Of a stretch of DNA of 64,000 nt, positions 55,551 to 64,000 are shown one piece after another. The notes beneath the pieces are model-generated. The model saw only the letters and a program-made list of their open reading frames with translations. It was not told the DNA's origin and searched no databases. Position numbers and translations under genes: made by a program. Each line of letters begins with the position of its first letter. The stretch's first letter is position 1. Source of the DNA: Stenotrophomonas lactitubi (GTDB lineage: Bacteria > Pseudomonadota > Gammaproteobacteria > Xanthomonadales > Xanthomonadaceae); the NCBI RefSeq assembly GCF_002803515.1, contig NZ_PHQX01000001.1, positions 1,054,001 to 1,118,000 on the forward strand, read 5' to 3'.

Positions 55551-55576
55551 CCCCAGGAGGGCAAGCCCTCCTGGGG
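55551..55576. terminator. Perfect 11-bp hairpin between dsb and radC genes
   Basis: CCCCAGGAGGG (55551-55561) and CCCTCCTGGGG (55566-55576) with a CAAG loop. It lies in the gap before radC on the minus strand, 34 bases upstream of its start. No T run follows, so it could be a transcript stabiliser, attenuator or weak terminator. Confidence 0.5.
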
Positions 55577-55698
55577 ATGGAAACAGCGGAACAAGGTGCA
55601 TCCACCACCGCGCAGCGGTGATTGTTCGCAGCCAGGATGCGAAGCGAACGGGTAGCGGTCAGTGCGGCAAGCCGCGCCGTAGCCTCCAAGACCGAGGG

Positions 55699-56484
55699 CT
55701 ACCTGGGCATGTCGCCGACAACGTCGGCAGGCATTTCGGATGTGGGGATGGTGGGTGCGGCCGCCGTGTCGCTGGCCGAGTTCCCGGTCGCCAGCATGTC
55801 AATGGCCGACAGCAAGGCATCGCCCTCGATCGGCCCCTGCAGCAGGATGGTCTGACCCGTCTGGCGATCGAGCAGCCGCAGCGACGGCGTGGCGGTCACA
55901 CCGCTCTTGGTGGCTTCAGCGGCCTGGGCGCGAATAAGCACATCTGGCCGCTCGCTCGCCAGGCACCGCTCGACGGCCGGCGTCGATGCGGGGTAGCGCA
56001 GGCCATCGGGCAAGCCCTGGCCGTCGCTGCGCGTGTGGGCATAGACCCATTCGATCGCCTGCCAGAACGCCGCATGCCCGCCACCTTCGGCGGCGCACTC
56101 GGCCAGACGCGCCTCGGCCGACGCGGCGGGCTCGTGTGCGGCCAGCGGCTGGTGGTGCCATTGCAGGGCCACGTCGGTGTTGTTGCCGACCCAGCGCTTG
56201 AGCTGCGGGAAATACTCCCGGCAGAACGGACATTCCAGGTCGGCATAGAGCGTCAGCGTGAAGCGGCCCTCTGGGTTGCCCATCTGCCAGGGTGACCCCG
56301 GCGTCTGCGTCATGCTGACCGGCGAGGGCGACGGCGCTGAGGATTCATCGGGCGACCGGGGGACGAGCCAGATCAACAGCAATGCGACCAATGCAGCGGC
56401 CAAGGCCCAGGGCCAGCGGGGACGCCCGTTGCGACGGCGGAACACCTGGACCTGCATCGGAATGGAAGGACGTTTCGGTTCCAT
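55699..56484 (-). CDS. DsbA-like thiol-disulfide protein of the conjugation system
   Basis: A 261-residue membrane-anchored periplasmic thioredoxin-fold protein. The anchor is WALAAALVALLLIWLVP; the active site is ECPFCRE (Cys85, Cys88). Cis-Pro lies in GVTATPSLRLLDR. ATG at 56484 is chosen; the open frame extends upstream inside the ATPase gene without family similarity. It starts 13 bases after the ATPase. It probably oxidises the Cys-rich TraU/TraH-like proteins of this element. Confidence 0.87.
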   Translation of the reverse strand: MEPKRPSIPMQVQVFRRRNGRPRWPWALAAALVALLLIWLVPRSPDESSAPSPSPVSMTQTPGSPWQMGNPEGRFTLTLYADLECPFCREYFPQLKRWVGNNTDVALQWHHQPLAAHEPAASAEARLAECAAEGGGHAAFWQAIEWVYAHTRSDGQGLPDGLRYPASTPAVERCLASERPDVLIRAQAAEATKSGVTATPSLRLLDRQTGQTILLQGPIEGDALLSAIDMLATGNSASDTAAAPTIPTSEMPADVVGDMPR

Positions 56485-56497
56485 GGCGTTCTCCGGC

Positions 56498-59380
56498 TTA
56501 GTAGGGCAGTTCCAGGGCTGGCGAATCGATGCCGCGTGCCTGGTCGATCTTCTCGGCCACCTTGAAGGCCGCCTCCAGTTCGGAGCAGCCGTATTGCTGC
56601 ATGAGCTGGTAGCGCTCGGCCTTCTCTTCGGGTTCGGTCTGCGCGAGCGCGAGGTACAGGCTCGGCGGCACGGCACGGAACAGCACTTCCATGCTCTTGG
56701 AGAGGATGACGCCCTCGGTGAATTTCCCCGCCTCTTTGCGCGCCGACAACATTAGCGCCTTCTGTGCTGGGCTGAGTTCGCGGAACCGCGCGATCTTCTC
56801 CACCTCATCCGGGGGCATCGACAAGCAGATCCACCACTCGATCATGTTGAGCATGGGCTCAGCTGCGCGCGGCAGATCGTCGATGTTCTGCGTGGCCAAC
56901 CAGAACCATGCGCCCAGCTTGCGCCACATCTTCGTGATCTTGACCACGTAGGGCGCGAGCAGTGGGTTCTTCGTGATGATGTGTCCTTCGTCGGTGACGT
57001 TGATGATCGGGCGTCCAAGGTATTGGTCGCGCTCGGCGATGTTGTTCACCGTGCTGATCAGGCTGATGTAAGCGATGGAGAGCTGCGCGTTGTAGCCCTC
57101 GCGGGCGTATGTCGCGAGGTCAACCAAGGTGATGTCGGCTTCGGGCCACGGCGTGCCGTCGCGGTCGAACATTTCGCCGTCCGTGCCTTGACAGAACATG
57201 TCCATCGCATCCGCCATCTCCAGCAGCCGCACGCGGCGCATTTCGGGCAGCGTCGGGTCCTGGCCGCGGGCGCGCAACGCGTTGCGCACGTCGCGCGTAA
57301 GCACCGTGCGTTTGTCGGCCACGCAGTGCTCGGCGGCGTCGAGGATGCACTGACGGATCAGCGAGCGGTCAGCCCGTGTCATCCGGGCTTCCTCCTTGTC
57401 CTCTCCGCCCGTGATCATCAGCCGCGCCGTGATCTCCAGTTCGCCGAGCACGTCGCGCTGCTCGTCCGCCTCCATGGCCGAGGCATCTGGTGGCGGGTCT
57501 TCATCCAGCGCGTCGGCGTCGAGCGTCTGCACGTCGCTGGGCGTCTCGATCAGCCGACGCGCGTCTGCGAATGGCGCGAGGCTGATGCCCGAACCTGGGG
57601 CCAGCTTGACCCGGTTTACCGTCAGCCCGAGCCTGCGTGCGAAGTCGCTGAACAGGCCGAAGCTGTTGCCAGCCTCCACGATGAACAGCCGCGGTCGGTA
57701 GATGGCCGTGACCTGATTCAAGAGGTTGTTGAGCGTGGCGCTCTTGCCGGAGCCGGTGGGGCCGAACAGGAACAGATGGGCGTTCATCTGCCGATCCAGG
57801 CGGCTGAGCGGGTCGAAGGTGATCGGCCCGCCACCGCGGTTGAACATCGTGATGCCCGGGTGCCCCGTACCTTGAGCGCGGCCCCACACCGGCGACAGGT
57901 TCGCCGCGTGCTGAGCGAACATCAGTTGGGTGTACCACTTGCGCCGATCCTGGCCGGGGTTGTAGCAGCATGGCAGCCACCGCAAGTAGCTGTTGAGCGG
58001 CGCCACCTCGTCGTCCTCGCGCACCGGCTGCAAGCCAGCATTGAGCATCACGTTCGCCAGGTCCAGGCCGCGCCGGTCCAGTTCCGCTTCGTCGCGTCCG
58101 CGCAGGTAGAATGCCAGCGTCCCCCGGTAGAGCTTGTGCGCGCTGCCGATGAGGGAGCGGGCTTCCTGCACGTCCTTCAACGTCTGCTCCGACGCCAGCG
58201 TCTCGCCCACGGCCTTCTTCGCCAGGTGGTTGAGATCCGCTTCCAGGACATCCTGCGGCGTGGCGACCATCGTGAGACACAGCAAGGTGTCTTCCGGCAT
58301 CTGGTCGAACAGCGTGTTGATGGCATCCCCTTTGCGGGTCTCGCCGGTCAGGTGTCCGGTGCCGGGCGGCATGCGCAGCCGGTCGGTGATCAGCACGCGG
58401 TGCGGCATGCCGTCGAAATACCAGGTGCCGTGCTCCACGTCGGAGCGTGGCTGGCCGAAGAACAGCCGCTGACTGAAATCCCGCCCGCTCGCCAGCTCGA
58501 TTTCGCCGGCCTCGCTTTCTTCGGTGCTGTCGGGGTAGCGCGCCAGTGCATAGAAGCGCTCCTGATCCTCGGCTCCAGGCCCGAGCATCGCGGGGCGCGG
58601 ATTGAACCACCGCAGCAGCCAGTCGTGGACGTCGGCTGCGACCATGCGCCGTGCCTGGATGCCGGCGTTCGCCAGGCCGCCGCACAGGCGGTCGCAGACG
58701 ATGTTCAGCATCTGCTCGGGCGTCTGGCCGCGGCGGCTTGCCTGCCCGGTGGCACGGCGATAGATCACCATGCGCACCCGCCGCGTCTGGCCGCGCCAGC
58801 GCAGCCGCGTGACCACCGTGTCCTCGAACAGGCCGCCCGGCTTGGCGACCGCGCGCAGATGGTGGCCGAAGAAGCGCAGGTAGAACTCGGTGAACGCAGT
58901 ATCGCGGGCGCGCGGCTGCACATAGTCGCGCAGGGTCTGCATGTACTGGTCGAAGCTGGGCTCGTCCTGGGCGTAGAGCTGGAGCACCCAGGGGTTCTCG
59001 TCCAGCTCATCGAACGAGTCCTGGAGCGCGTTCTCCAAGGCATCGCGGGCATGCGCGAGCCAGCCGGGCTCCCGCCCCTCGGTGCCCAGCGGCACCAGCT
59101 CGTAGAAGGCAGCGACCGACTGCCCATCCTCCAGCAGCATGGACTTCGACTGCGGCAAGAACTCCACCCAAGGCAGCAGTTCCGCGAACGACGGCGCGAC
59201 GTCGTACAGCGCCTGCTCGTCGGCTACCGTCGCCGGCCTGCGGCCCTGGACCGCTGCGCCGGGTTCAGGGACGCCGGCCTGGCGCAAGGCCTCGACGTGG
59301 CGCTGCCAGCCGTCCGGCTTCTCTTCGTCGCCGGTGCCGGATGCGGCCAGCTTCGGCCAGGGAAGTTTCCAGCGCATCAA
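56498..59380 (-). CDS. traC: VirB4/TraC-type conjugative ATPase (TIGR03744)
   Basis: A 960-residue cytosolic ATPase that powers pilus assembly. Walker A is GPTGSGKS (about residues 538-545) and Walker B is INVTDEGH (about 793-800). A VirB4 N-terminal domain is visible at residues 60-470. The start ATGATG overlaps the stop of the lipoprotein gene. Family-typical length and complete motifs indicate a functional gene. Confidence 0.95.
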   Translation of the reverse strand: MMRWKLPWPKLAASGTGDEEKPDGWQRHVEALRQAGVPEPGAAVQGRRPATVADEQALYDVAPSFAELLPWVEFLPQSKSMLLEDGQSVAAFYELVPLGTEGREPGWLAHARDALENALQDSFDELDENPWVLQLYAQDEPSFDQYMQTLRDYVQPRARDTAFTEFYLRFFGHHLRAVAKPGGLFEDTVVTRLRWRGQTRRVRMVIYRRATGQASRRGQTPEQMLNIVCDRLCGGLANAGIQARRMVAADVHDWLLRWFNPRPAMLGPGAEDQERFYALARYPDSTEESEAGEIELASGRDFSQRLFFGQPRSDVEHGTWYFDGMPHRVLITDRLRMPPGTGHLTGETRKGDAINTLFDQMPEDTLLCLTMVATPQDVLEADLNHLAKKAVGETLASEQTLKDVQEARSLIGSAHKLYRGTLAFYLRGRDEAELDRRGLDLANVMLNAGLQPVREDDEVAPLNSYLRWLPCCYNPGQDRRKWYTQLMFAQHAANLSPVWGRAQGTGHPGITMFNRGGGPITFDPLSRLDRQMNAHLFLFGPTGSGKSATLNNLLNQVTAIYRPRLFIVEAGNSFGLFSDFARRLGLTVNRVKLAPGSGISLAPFADARRLIETPSDVQTLDADALDEDPPPDASAMEADEQRDVLGELEITARLMITGGEDKEEARMTRADRSLIRQCILDAAEHCVADKRTVLTRDVRNALRARGQDPTLPEMRRVRLLEMADAMDMFCQGTDGEMFDRDGTPWPEADITLVDLATYAREGYNAQLSIAYISLISTVNNIAERDQYLGRPIINVTDEGHIITKNPLLAPYVVKITKMWRKLGAWFWLATQNIDDLPRAAEPMLNMIEWWICLSMPPDEVEKIARFRELSPAQKALMLSARKEAGKFTEGVILSKSMEVLFRAVPPSLYLALAQTEPEEKAERYQLMQQYGCSELEAAFKVAEKIDQARGIDSPALELPY

Positions 59381-59817
59381 TAGTCCTCCAGCCGTTCACC
59401 GGGCATGGCGTACTGCACGCGCTGGTACAGCGGGAAGACCGTCGTGTAGCCCGGAACCGGCACGGGGTCCGTGCCCGCTAGGTGCGGGTACACATACATG
59501 ACGAGATCGGGGTTGGGCAGGCGCTGGAACTGGCGATAAACCTCGTTGCGCGCCAAGCGCGTGTAGCGCATCTGCTCGACGGGCGCAGCCTGCACATCGG
59601 CGTCGGTCAGCGGCCGGCGCAGGCTCTGGCGCGCGTCGAGCAACTGCCGGCGCGCGACCTGGCCGGTGCCACTGCCGCCGCCACCCGTTTCCTGCTGCCA
59701 GATGTCCATCATGGTGCGGTCGCTATGGGTCAGCAGTTCTTCCTTGCTGGTGGCGCAACCGCCGAGCACGGCGACGGCCGCGGCCAGCGCGAGGCCCTTA
59801 ATCGAGTTCGAGCGCAT
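59377..59817 (-). CDS. TIGR03751-family conjugation lipoprotein
   Basis: A 146-residue outer-membrane lipoprotein with the lipobox VLGGC following SIKGLALAAAVA. GGAGAAAG precedes ATG 59817. Conserved-looking YTRLARNEVYRQFQRLPNPD and GYTTVFPLYQRVQYAMPGE lie in the C-terminal half. The gene overlaps the end of the VirB10-like gene by about 20 bases and its position suggests a VirB7-like role. Confidence 0.9.
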   Translation of the reverse strand: MRSNSIKGLALAAAVAVLGGCATSKEELLTHSDRTMMDIWQQETGGGGSGTGQVARRQLLDARQSLRRPLTDADVQAAPVEQMRYTRLARNEVYRQFQRLPNPDLVMYVYPHLAGTDPVPVPGYTTVFPLYQRVQYAMPGERLEDY

Positions 59818-61216
59818 GGCTTTCTCCTGCACGGTGATCGACGCGCCGGCCTTCGGGGTCGTGATCGATGGCCAGCGGCTTTTCGAGGTGGACGGCAACC
59901 TTGGCACCAGGCTGGACATAGACGGAGGCGAAGGCCTGGCCGTAGAGCTTGTTGACCCAGGCCGACATGTCCCGGACGCCGCCCGCGAGGATCTGGCCGA
60001 CTGCTTCCTTGCCGCTGATGCCCACGGTGCCGATGGCGCCGTCCGAGCCGACGTAGGACATGCGGCCGCTGTCGCTCTCGATGAGCGAGGCCACGCCGGC
60101 ACCGGCCGCCGTGATCAGGGCCTGCGAGCCGAGGTACTGCTGGGCGTTGCTGCGCCGTTCGCCACTGACGCAGGGGATGCCGTGCGGATCGCTGATCCAG
60201 CCCAGGCCGTCGCGCTGCTGGTTGTTCTGCTGGTTGCCTTCGCGGTCTTCGGGGATGGTGCGGATCGTGCCGTCGTTGAAGACGAAGGTGATGCTGCGTA
60301 CCTGGCCGCGCACGCACGAGAGCGTCCAGTCACCCGATGCGGTTCCGCTGAACACGGCGCCGGCCACGTCGGGAATATCAATCCCGTTGGCCGTGAGGTT
60401 GTCCGGGCCGACCAGCACCTTGAAGGGGTACGGATCGTTCACCGTCCCGTCGATCGGCACACGACCGATCAGCGCGGTCATCGCGACCGACCCCATCAGC
60501 GTTGAGTTGGTTGGCACGGTATAGACCGGCTTGGCGCTCTTGACGCCTGCCGCACGTGCGCCGGCGTTCGCCACGGTTTCCGCGGTCGTTTCCAGCGTGC
60601 TTTGCGCCGGGCCGAAGCTCGTCGGGAAGCTCATGCCGCTGCCCGTGCCACGACTGCCGTTGCGTCCCTCGGCCTTCTTCGCGTCGTCCGGTTCGACCCA
60701 GCGCATGCCGCCTTCCATGTCGGCCTCGTCGCCATCGCGCAGCCCCAGGCCCACGGGCAGATCGGCATGGCCGCCGCCGCGCCCGCCGATGCTGTCCAGA
60801 CGCCGCTGCAGGTCGGCGAGCAGCCCTTCGGTCTGCTGGCGCGCGCTGGCCGCCTGTTCCTGGTCGCGGCGCAGGTTGGAGCGCTCGGATTCGAGGGCCG
60901 AATTGATGCGCTGATCGATGGAGTTCTCGCGCTGGCGCAGCCGCTGGTTTTCCTCGCGCTGCGACTTGTTGTCGGTCAGCGCGGTCTGAAGCTCGGTGCG
61001 CAACTGCTTTACCTGGGCGACGAGCGTTGCCACTGTATCGCGGGGGGTATCGCCTTCGATGCCCAACGCCTTCATTTCCTCGGGTGTGAGCTTGGCGCCG
61101 GCATCCGGGGCGAGCGGCGCCGACGAGCTTCCACCCGAAAACAACCGGATGGCGACGAACAGCACTAGCAAGGCGACCGGGATCATCAGCCACTTGAGCA
61201 AGCCGTTACTGCGCAT
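59798..61216 (-). CDS. TIGR03752-family (VirB10/TraB-like) protein
   Basis: A 472-residue envelope-spanning protein. A single N-terminal membrane anchor (LLKWLMIPVALLVLFVAIRL) is followed by a long coiled coil at about residues 60-135 (LVAQVKQLRTELQTALTDNK and onward). The periplasmic C-terminus has a VirB10/TraB-like beta domain (PFKVLVGPDNLTANGIDIPD). It overlaps traK by 11 bases. Confidence 0.92.
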   Translation of the reverse strand: MRSNGLLKWLMIPVALLVLFVAIRLFSGGSSSAPLAPDAGAKLTPEEMKALGIEGDTPRDTVATLVAQVKQLRTELQTALTDNKSQREENQRLRQRENSIDQRINSALESERSNLRRDQEQAASARQQTEGLLADLQRRLDSIGGRGGGHADLPVGLGLRDGDEADMEGGMRWVEPDDAKKAEGRNGSRGTGSGMSFPTSFGPAQSTLETTAETVANAGARAAGVKSAKPVYTVPTNSTLMGSVAMTALIGRVPIDGTVNDPYPFKVLVGPDNLTANGIDIPDVAGAVFSGTASGDWTLSCVRGQVRSITFVFNDGTIRTIPEDREGNQQNNQQRDGLGWISDPHGIPCVSGERRSNAQQYLGSQALITAAGAGVASLIESDSGRMSYVGSDGAIGTVGISGKEAVGQILAGGVRDMSAWVNKLYGQAFASVYVQPGAKVAVHLEKPLAIDHDPEGRRVDHRAGESHALELD

Positions 61217-62135
61217 GGCGGGCCTCCTTGCCGTCGCCGGCTTCAGCTTCCGGTTGCGGCAGATGCACGGCCGGGTCGAAGCGGTGGATCGCCGGCAGCA
61301 GCGACTGCGCCAGGCCGTGCCCTCGCGTCACCAGGTACAGGACGGTCGTGTCCTCGGGCGTTCCGCGCGGGCCGAGCGCCTCGTGCTGGAAGGTGGCGGT
61401 GAGGAAGTCGCCTTGCAGCACGCGCGGGTCGAGCGTGATCCTGCCCGCGCCGGTGTTGGTCAAGCGCACGGCAGTGACCCACTGGTCTTCCAGACGCCAC
61501 GACGCGAGCGCGACCGCGCGCACCGGCAGCGTCGGCATCAGCGTGCCGAGGTCGAGGTCACGGCGCAGGTTGACCCGCATGACACCCGGCAGCGGCTCCA
61601 CGGTGCGCAGCGGCGCATAGAGGTTCTGCGCAGCGAAGCGCGTCAGGACGACCGGCACGGGGGTTTCGCGCCGCGCCGCTTGAGCGCCTGTCTGATCCTG
61701 GGCGCGTGCCGGGGCCTCATCGGCACCGCCTGCCTGATCGCCGTAGCGCGCCGGGGTGCTGCTGCCCTCGACGATGCGCACCGGCTCCAGCTCGGCCTCG
61801 CCGTCCTTGGGCGGCTCGGCCGCGATGTCGAGCAGGATCAGCGCGCCCGTGTCGGCGTCCTGCAGTTGCAGCCGCGTGGGCTCGATCGGTTCGCTGGCGC
61901 GCAGGTACACCGCGCCGCCCGCGCTCTGCACGCGCAGGCGTTCGCCCGCGCCCGCAGGCACGCCCACGCGGACGTTCCGGTCGATGAACACGATGCGCTC
62001 TTGGCCCACCCTCAGCGGCACCGCGAGCGGCATGCGTTCCCAGCGCAGAATTTCGACCGCCTGGACAGCGGCGGGCATGGTGGCCGAGGCAGCCACGGCT
62101 AACAGCCCAAGCAGCGTGAATACAGGATGCTTCAT
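61206..62135 (-). CDS. TIGR03749-family (TraK/VirB9-like) protein
   Basis: A 309-residue exported protein with a signal peptide ending at VQA-VEI. The N-terminal beta domain (ERIVFIDRNVRVGVPAGAGE, then GAVYLRASEPI) and C-terminal IHRFDPAVHLPQPEAEA are visible. It is the probable secretin-like outer ring component with the TIGR03751 lipoprotein. Its start overlaps the VirB8-like stop (ATGA). Confidence 0.92.
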   Translation of the reverse strand: MKHPVFTLLGLLAVAASATMPAAVQAVEILRWERMPLAVPLRVGQERIVFIDRNVRVGVPAGAGERLRVQSAGGAVYLRASEPIEPTRLQLQDADTGALILLDIAAEPPKDGEAELEPVRIVEGSSTPARYGDQAGGADEAPARAQDQTGAQAARRETPVPVVLTRFAAQNLYAPLRTVEPLPGVMRVNLRRDLDLGTLMPTLPVRAVALASWRLEDQWVTAVRLTNTGAGRITLDPRVLQGDFLTATFQHEALGPRGTPEDTTVLYLVTRGHGLAQSLLPAIHRFDPAVHLPQPEAEAGDGKEARHAQ

Positions 62136-62824
62136 GGGGTGTTTCCTCCTTGGGGCGCTTGCGGAGACAGGCCGCCAGGCGCCGGGCGCGACGGCTCCGG
62201 GGCGCTGATGCGCTGGGGGGCACCGTCGTAGCAGTCAAGCGCCAGACCGAACGGGTTGCGGGCGGGATCAACGTCCACCCGCGTGACCTTCACCGGGTAG
62301 CGCACCAAGGCCCGCTTGACCTGCTCGGCGCCGTAGTACTCGTCGGCGGTGATGTCCAGCCTCACCACCCAGTCGCGGTCGGAGACCACGCGCACGCGCG
62401 CCGTGGGGTCGTCGCCGTAGCCGCGGCCGGGGATTTCGTAGATACCGCGCACGCGCTGGCGCAGCTCGCCCGTGCTGCGGCGATAGTCGTAGTCCGCCCG
62501 CAGGAAGGCCTGGCAGGACGGGGTGAGGTACGGCGAGAGCGTGTGGAGGTTGCGCGCGTAGTCCTCTTCGCCGTTCGTCGGCCAGCGGTTGAGGGTCTGG
62601 AACACGTAGAACGTGAACGCATAGACCGATTCGGGCGGAACTTCCCACCACTTGCGGGTACTGCCGGAGCGCAGGTCGGGCGGGACGTGGATGGTTAGGT
62701 CGCGCGGCGCGCTCCACCAGCCGCCGCCCATGACCAGAGCGACGATGACCAGCGCGCCGGCACCCAGGCGGAGCGTCTTGATGTGCGCCTGCAGATGGGT
62801 GATCTCGTTCTTGAAGCGGCTCAT
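62132..62824 (-). CDS. TIGR03746-family (VirB8/TraE-like) protein
   Basis: A 230-residue inner-membrane protein with one anchor (LRLGAGALVIVALVMGGGWW) and a periplasmic VirB8/NTF2-like domain (YAFTFYVFQTLNRWPTNGEE, then YLTPSCQAFLRADYDYRRST). ATG at 62824 overlaps the previous stop. A Pro-rich tail ends the protein. Confidence 0.92.
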   Translation of the reverse strand: MSRFKNEITHLQAHIKTLRLGAGALVIVALVMGGGWWSAPRDLTIHVPPDLRSGSTRKWWEVPPESVYAFTFYVFQTLNRWPTNGEEDYARNLHTLSPYLTPSCQAFLRADYDYRRSTGELRQRVRGIYEIPGRGYGDDPTARVRVVSDRDWVVRLDITADEYYGAEQVKRALVRYPVKVTRVDVDPARNPFGLALDCYDGAPQRISAPEPSRPAPGGLSPQAPQGGNTP

Positions 62825-63219
62825 CGCATGCTCCTGCGGGTGGACCAGAAGCCCGAGCGCGAGATCAGCACGTGGCCGCCCACCCAGCCGGCCATCAGCG
62901 GATGGCGCGTTGCGATGCGCCACTGCAACTGTCGATACAGCCAGGTGTCGGGGCGCCCACGCTTGAGGCGGCGCAGGATGCCGCCGCCGATGAACACGCC
63001 CAAGGCCACGCCCAGGACAACGAACGTCGGTGCGATGGCGATCGTGCGGAACACCCACGAAAGCGGCGCGCCGACCAGCAGGCCGGCCGCGCCGGACAGG
63101 CCGCAGCAGATCCACAGCTCGTCGGCGGTGAGGCCGCGCACGACCACGGGATGGCGGTTGAGCCGGTGCGGAAGGAACGTGACCGTCCCGTCCGCACGGA
63201 CGTGCTGCTGCTCGGACAT
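62821..63219 (-). CDS. TIGR03750-family (TraL/VirB3-like) protein
   Basis: A 132-residue inner-membrane protein. LPHRLNRHPVVVRGLTADEL precedes two membrane segments (LWICCGLSGAAGLLVGAPLS and IAPTFVVLGVALGVFIGGGI). The TraL/VirB3 position between pilin-like genes and VirB8 is conserved. Confidence 0.9.
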   Translation of the reverse strand: MSEQQHVRADGTVTFLPHRLNRHPVVVRGLTADELWICCGLSGAAGLLVGAPLSWVFRTIAIAPTFVVLGVALGVFIGGGILRRLKRGRPDTWLYRQLQWRIATRHPLMAGWVGGHVLISRSGFWSTRRSMR

Positions 63220-63231
63220 ACCAGCCTCGCC

Positions 63232-63591
63232 TTACAGGATGCCGGTGGCTTCGGTGAGCAGCCAGATGCCGATCACGAGCAGCACGGCGCCGATGGCGAC
63301 CGTGAGGCCGAACTGGCCCCACGTCTTGCGGCCGGTGTGGATCTCCGCGTAGGTGCCGTAGGCGTGGTAGCAGACGCCGATAAACATCGACGCCACGACC
63401 AGCAGGGCCACGAGCATGATGATGTCGTAGCCGTAGTTGCGGATCGTTTCCATGATGCCGTTGCCGGTGCCGCGGGTCGGGTTCTCCAGTTGCGGCAGCC
63501 CCTGCGCGAACGACAGCGCGGGCAGCGCGGCGGCGCCCAGGGCCACGGCGGCACGCTGGGAAAAACGGGACGTGAGGATGCGGTTTTGCAT
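63232..63591 (-). CDS. TIGR03745-family pilin-like protein
   Basis: A 119-residue protein with a signal peptide (AAVALGAAALPALSFA-QGL) and two membrane helices (YDIIMLVALLVVASMFIGVC and FGLTVAIGAVLLVIGIWLLT), the architecture of VirB2/TraA-type major pilins. It lies 16 bases after the TIGR03758 gene. Confidence 0.9.
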   Translation of the reverse strand: MQNRILTSRFSQRAAVALGAAALPALSFAQGLPQLENPTRGTGNGIMETIRNYGYDIIMLVALLVVASMFIGVCYHAYGTYAEIHTGRKTWGQFGLTVAIGAVLLVIGIWLLTEATGIL

Positions 63592-63607
63592 GGTCAGGCC
63601 TTTCAGG

Positions 63608-63841
63608 TCAGGAGAGGAGGAAGAAACTCAGGACGAGGTACATCGCGACAAAGCGGATGCAGACGCCGAGGAACTGGCGCTGGTTGAGGCGGCTCTCTGA
63701 CCACCCCACGTAGGCCGTTCGGATGGCCCAGACGCCCCAGACGAGCAGGACCGCGAACACGACGCCGACCAGGACGGTCGCCATCGCCGAAGGCGCGATG
63801 CCGCTGTTGGCTTGAAATGCCGAGACCTGGGCGCCGTTCAT
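63608..63841 (-). CDS. TIGR03758-family small membrane protein
   Basis: A 77-residue protein with two membrane segments (AMATVLVGVVFAVLLVWGVW and FLGVCIRFVAMYLVLSFFLL). The start ATGAACG overlaps the RAQPRD stop by four bases. It could be a second pilin-like component. Confidence 0.9.
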   Translation of the reverse strand: MNGAQVSAFQANSGIAPSAMATVLVGVVFAVLLVWGVWAIRTAYVGWSESRLNQRQFLGVCIRFVAMYLVLSFFLLS

Positions 63842-64000
63842 GGCTTGGCCTCCGCGGTCGTCGGCGATGGAGCGACGGTCCGCTCGGTGCGGTAGTCGCC
63901 AGCCAGTTCAGCGGGGTCGCGCGGCTGGGCACGCGACGGTGTGAGGTGGGCCTGGATGCCGGCGCGCACGCGCGCCAAGTCAGCCAGCAGCCGCGGGTAA
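63838..64000 (-). CDS. RAQPRD-family ICE protein, 5' end outside window
   Basis: The last 53 residues of the conjugation protein TIGR01690 (RAQPRD family) are readable on the minus strand: RLLADLARVRAGIQAHL, then SRAQPRDPAELAGDY, and a Pro/Thr-rich end. The stop TGA overlaps the next start. The rest lies beyond base 64000. Confidence 0.88.
   Translation of the reverse strand, partial: YPRLLADLARVRAGIQAHLTPSRAQPRDPAELAGDYRTERTVAPSPTTAEAKP

Noticed and set aside
56981..59383. An 800-codon open frame on the plus strand opposite the conjugative ATPase
   Set aside because: It is fully antisense to a VirB4-type gene with Walker motifs; long antisense frames are expected at this GC content and its translation is low-complexity H/R/A-rich.

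Overview
The window is the interior of a large GC-rich integrative and conjugative element (ICE) of the clc/PAGI-2 type. Evidence is the C-terminal part of a P4-like tyrosine recombinase at the left edge, a MobH-type TraI relaxase, a DUF3742 protein, and a long run of the type IV secretion genes known as the TIGR0374x/TIGR0375x conjugative-element families at the right edge, cut off inside the RAQPRD gene. Such elements live in beta- and gammaproteobacteria. Codon use and the cargo fit a Burkholderiales or Pseudomonas-like host, but no chromosomal gene, tRNA or att site lies inside the window to settle this.

Layout. 1-3.2 kb: integrase, a helix-turn-helix-less LysR effector domain, an XRE regulator and a full LysR paralogue. 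3.5-5.2 kb: 4-hydroxyphenylpyruvate dioxygenase divergent from an Lrp-type regulator. 5.3-10 kb: copper module (CopZ-like chaperone, glutaredoxin/MauE-like fusion, copA-cueR-ferredoxin operon with CueR-type promoters). 10.1-20.6 kb: ArsR/SmtB regulator, six-gene czcC-X-B-A-X-lpd operon, RcnR/CsoR-type regulator and a decayed MFS gene. 20.6-25.8 kb: CzcD, second ArsR/SmtB regulator, a triple-repeat periplasmic protein and a Zn/Cd P-type ATPase. 25.8-34.2 kb: a MexEF-OprN-like RND pump (adaptor interrupted by an amber codon), its MerR-type regulator, an MFS transporter and a ClbS/DfsB-like protein. 34.4-44 kb: a more AT-rich patch with a SnoaL-like protein, an AaeXAB/fusaric-acid-type pump, a GntR regulator, a transposase remnant and a frameshifted TonB-dependent receptor. 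44.1-46.2 kb: tandem DUF305 protein, small glutaredoxin and KdsA behind a CueR-type promoter. 46.2-50.1 kb: relaxase, RES-type toxin-antitoxin pair and DUF3742. 50.1-64 kb: mating-pair-formation genes, all on the minus strand, with a RadC-like gene between two blocks.

The cargo works as metal and toxicant export with redox repair. Cytosolic sensors (CueR, two SmtB-like ArsR proteins, RcnR-like, MerR-like) control inner-membrane ATPases, CDF and RND pumps. Several unlinked promoters carry recognisably the same operator, so the cargo looks wired into a few regulons: CueR-type promoters at 5279, 9972 and 44113; a TGAA-N6-TTCA operator before czcD, the triple-repeat gene and the MFS gene; a MerR-type operator shared by the RND pump and the ClbS-like gene; and an ATCCTA-box element shared by the aae pump and the TonB receptor operon.

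The strongest less-expected observations are (1) a C-terminal domain of the integrase that is homologous to the putative antitoxin of the RES toxin pair 47 kb away, (2) the shared MerR-type operator joining a drug pump to a ClbS-like genotoxin-protection protein, and (3) the repeated SmtB-like operators. All calls come from reading the sequence; no database search was run.
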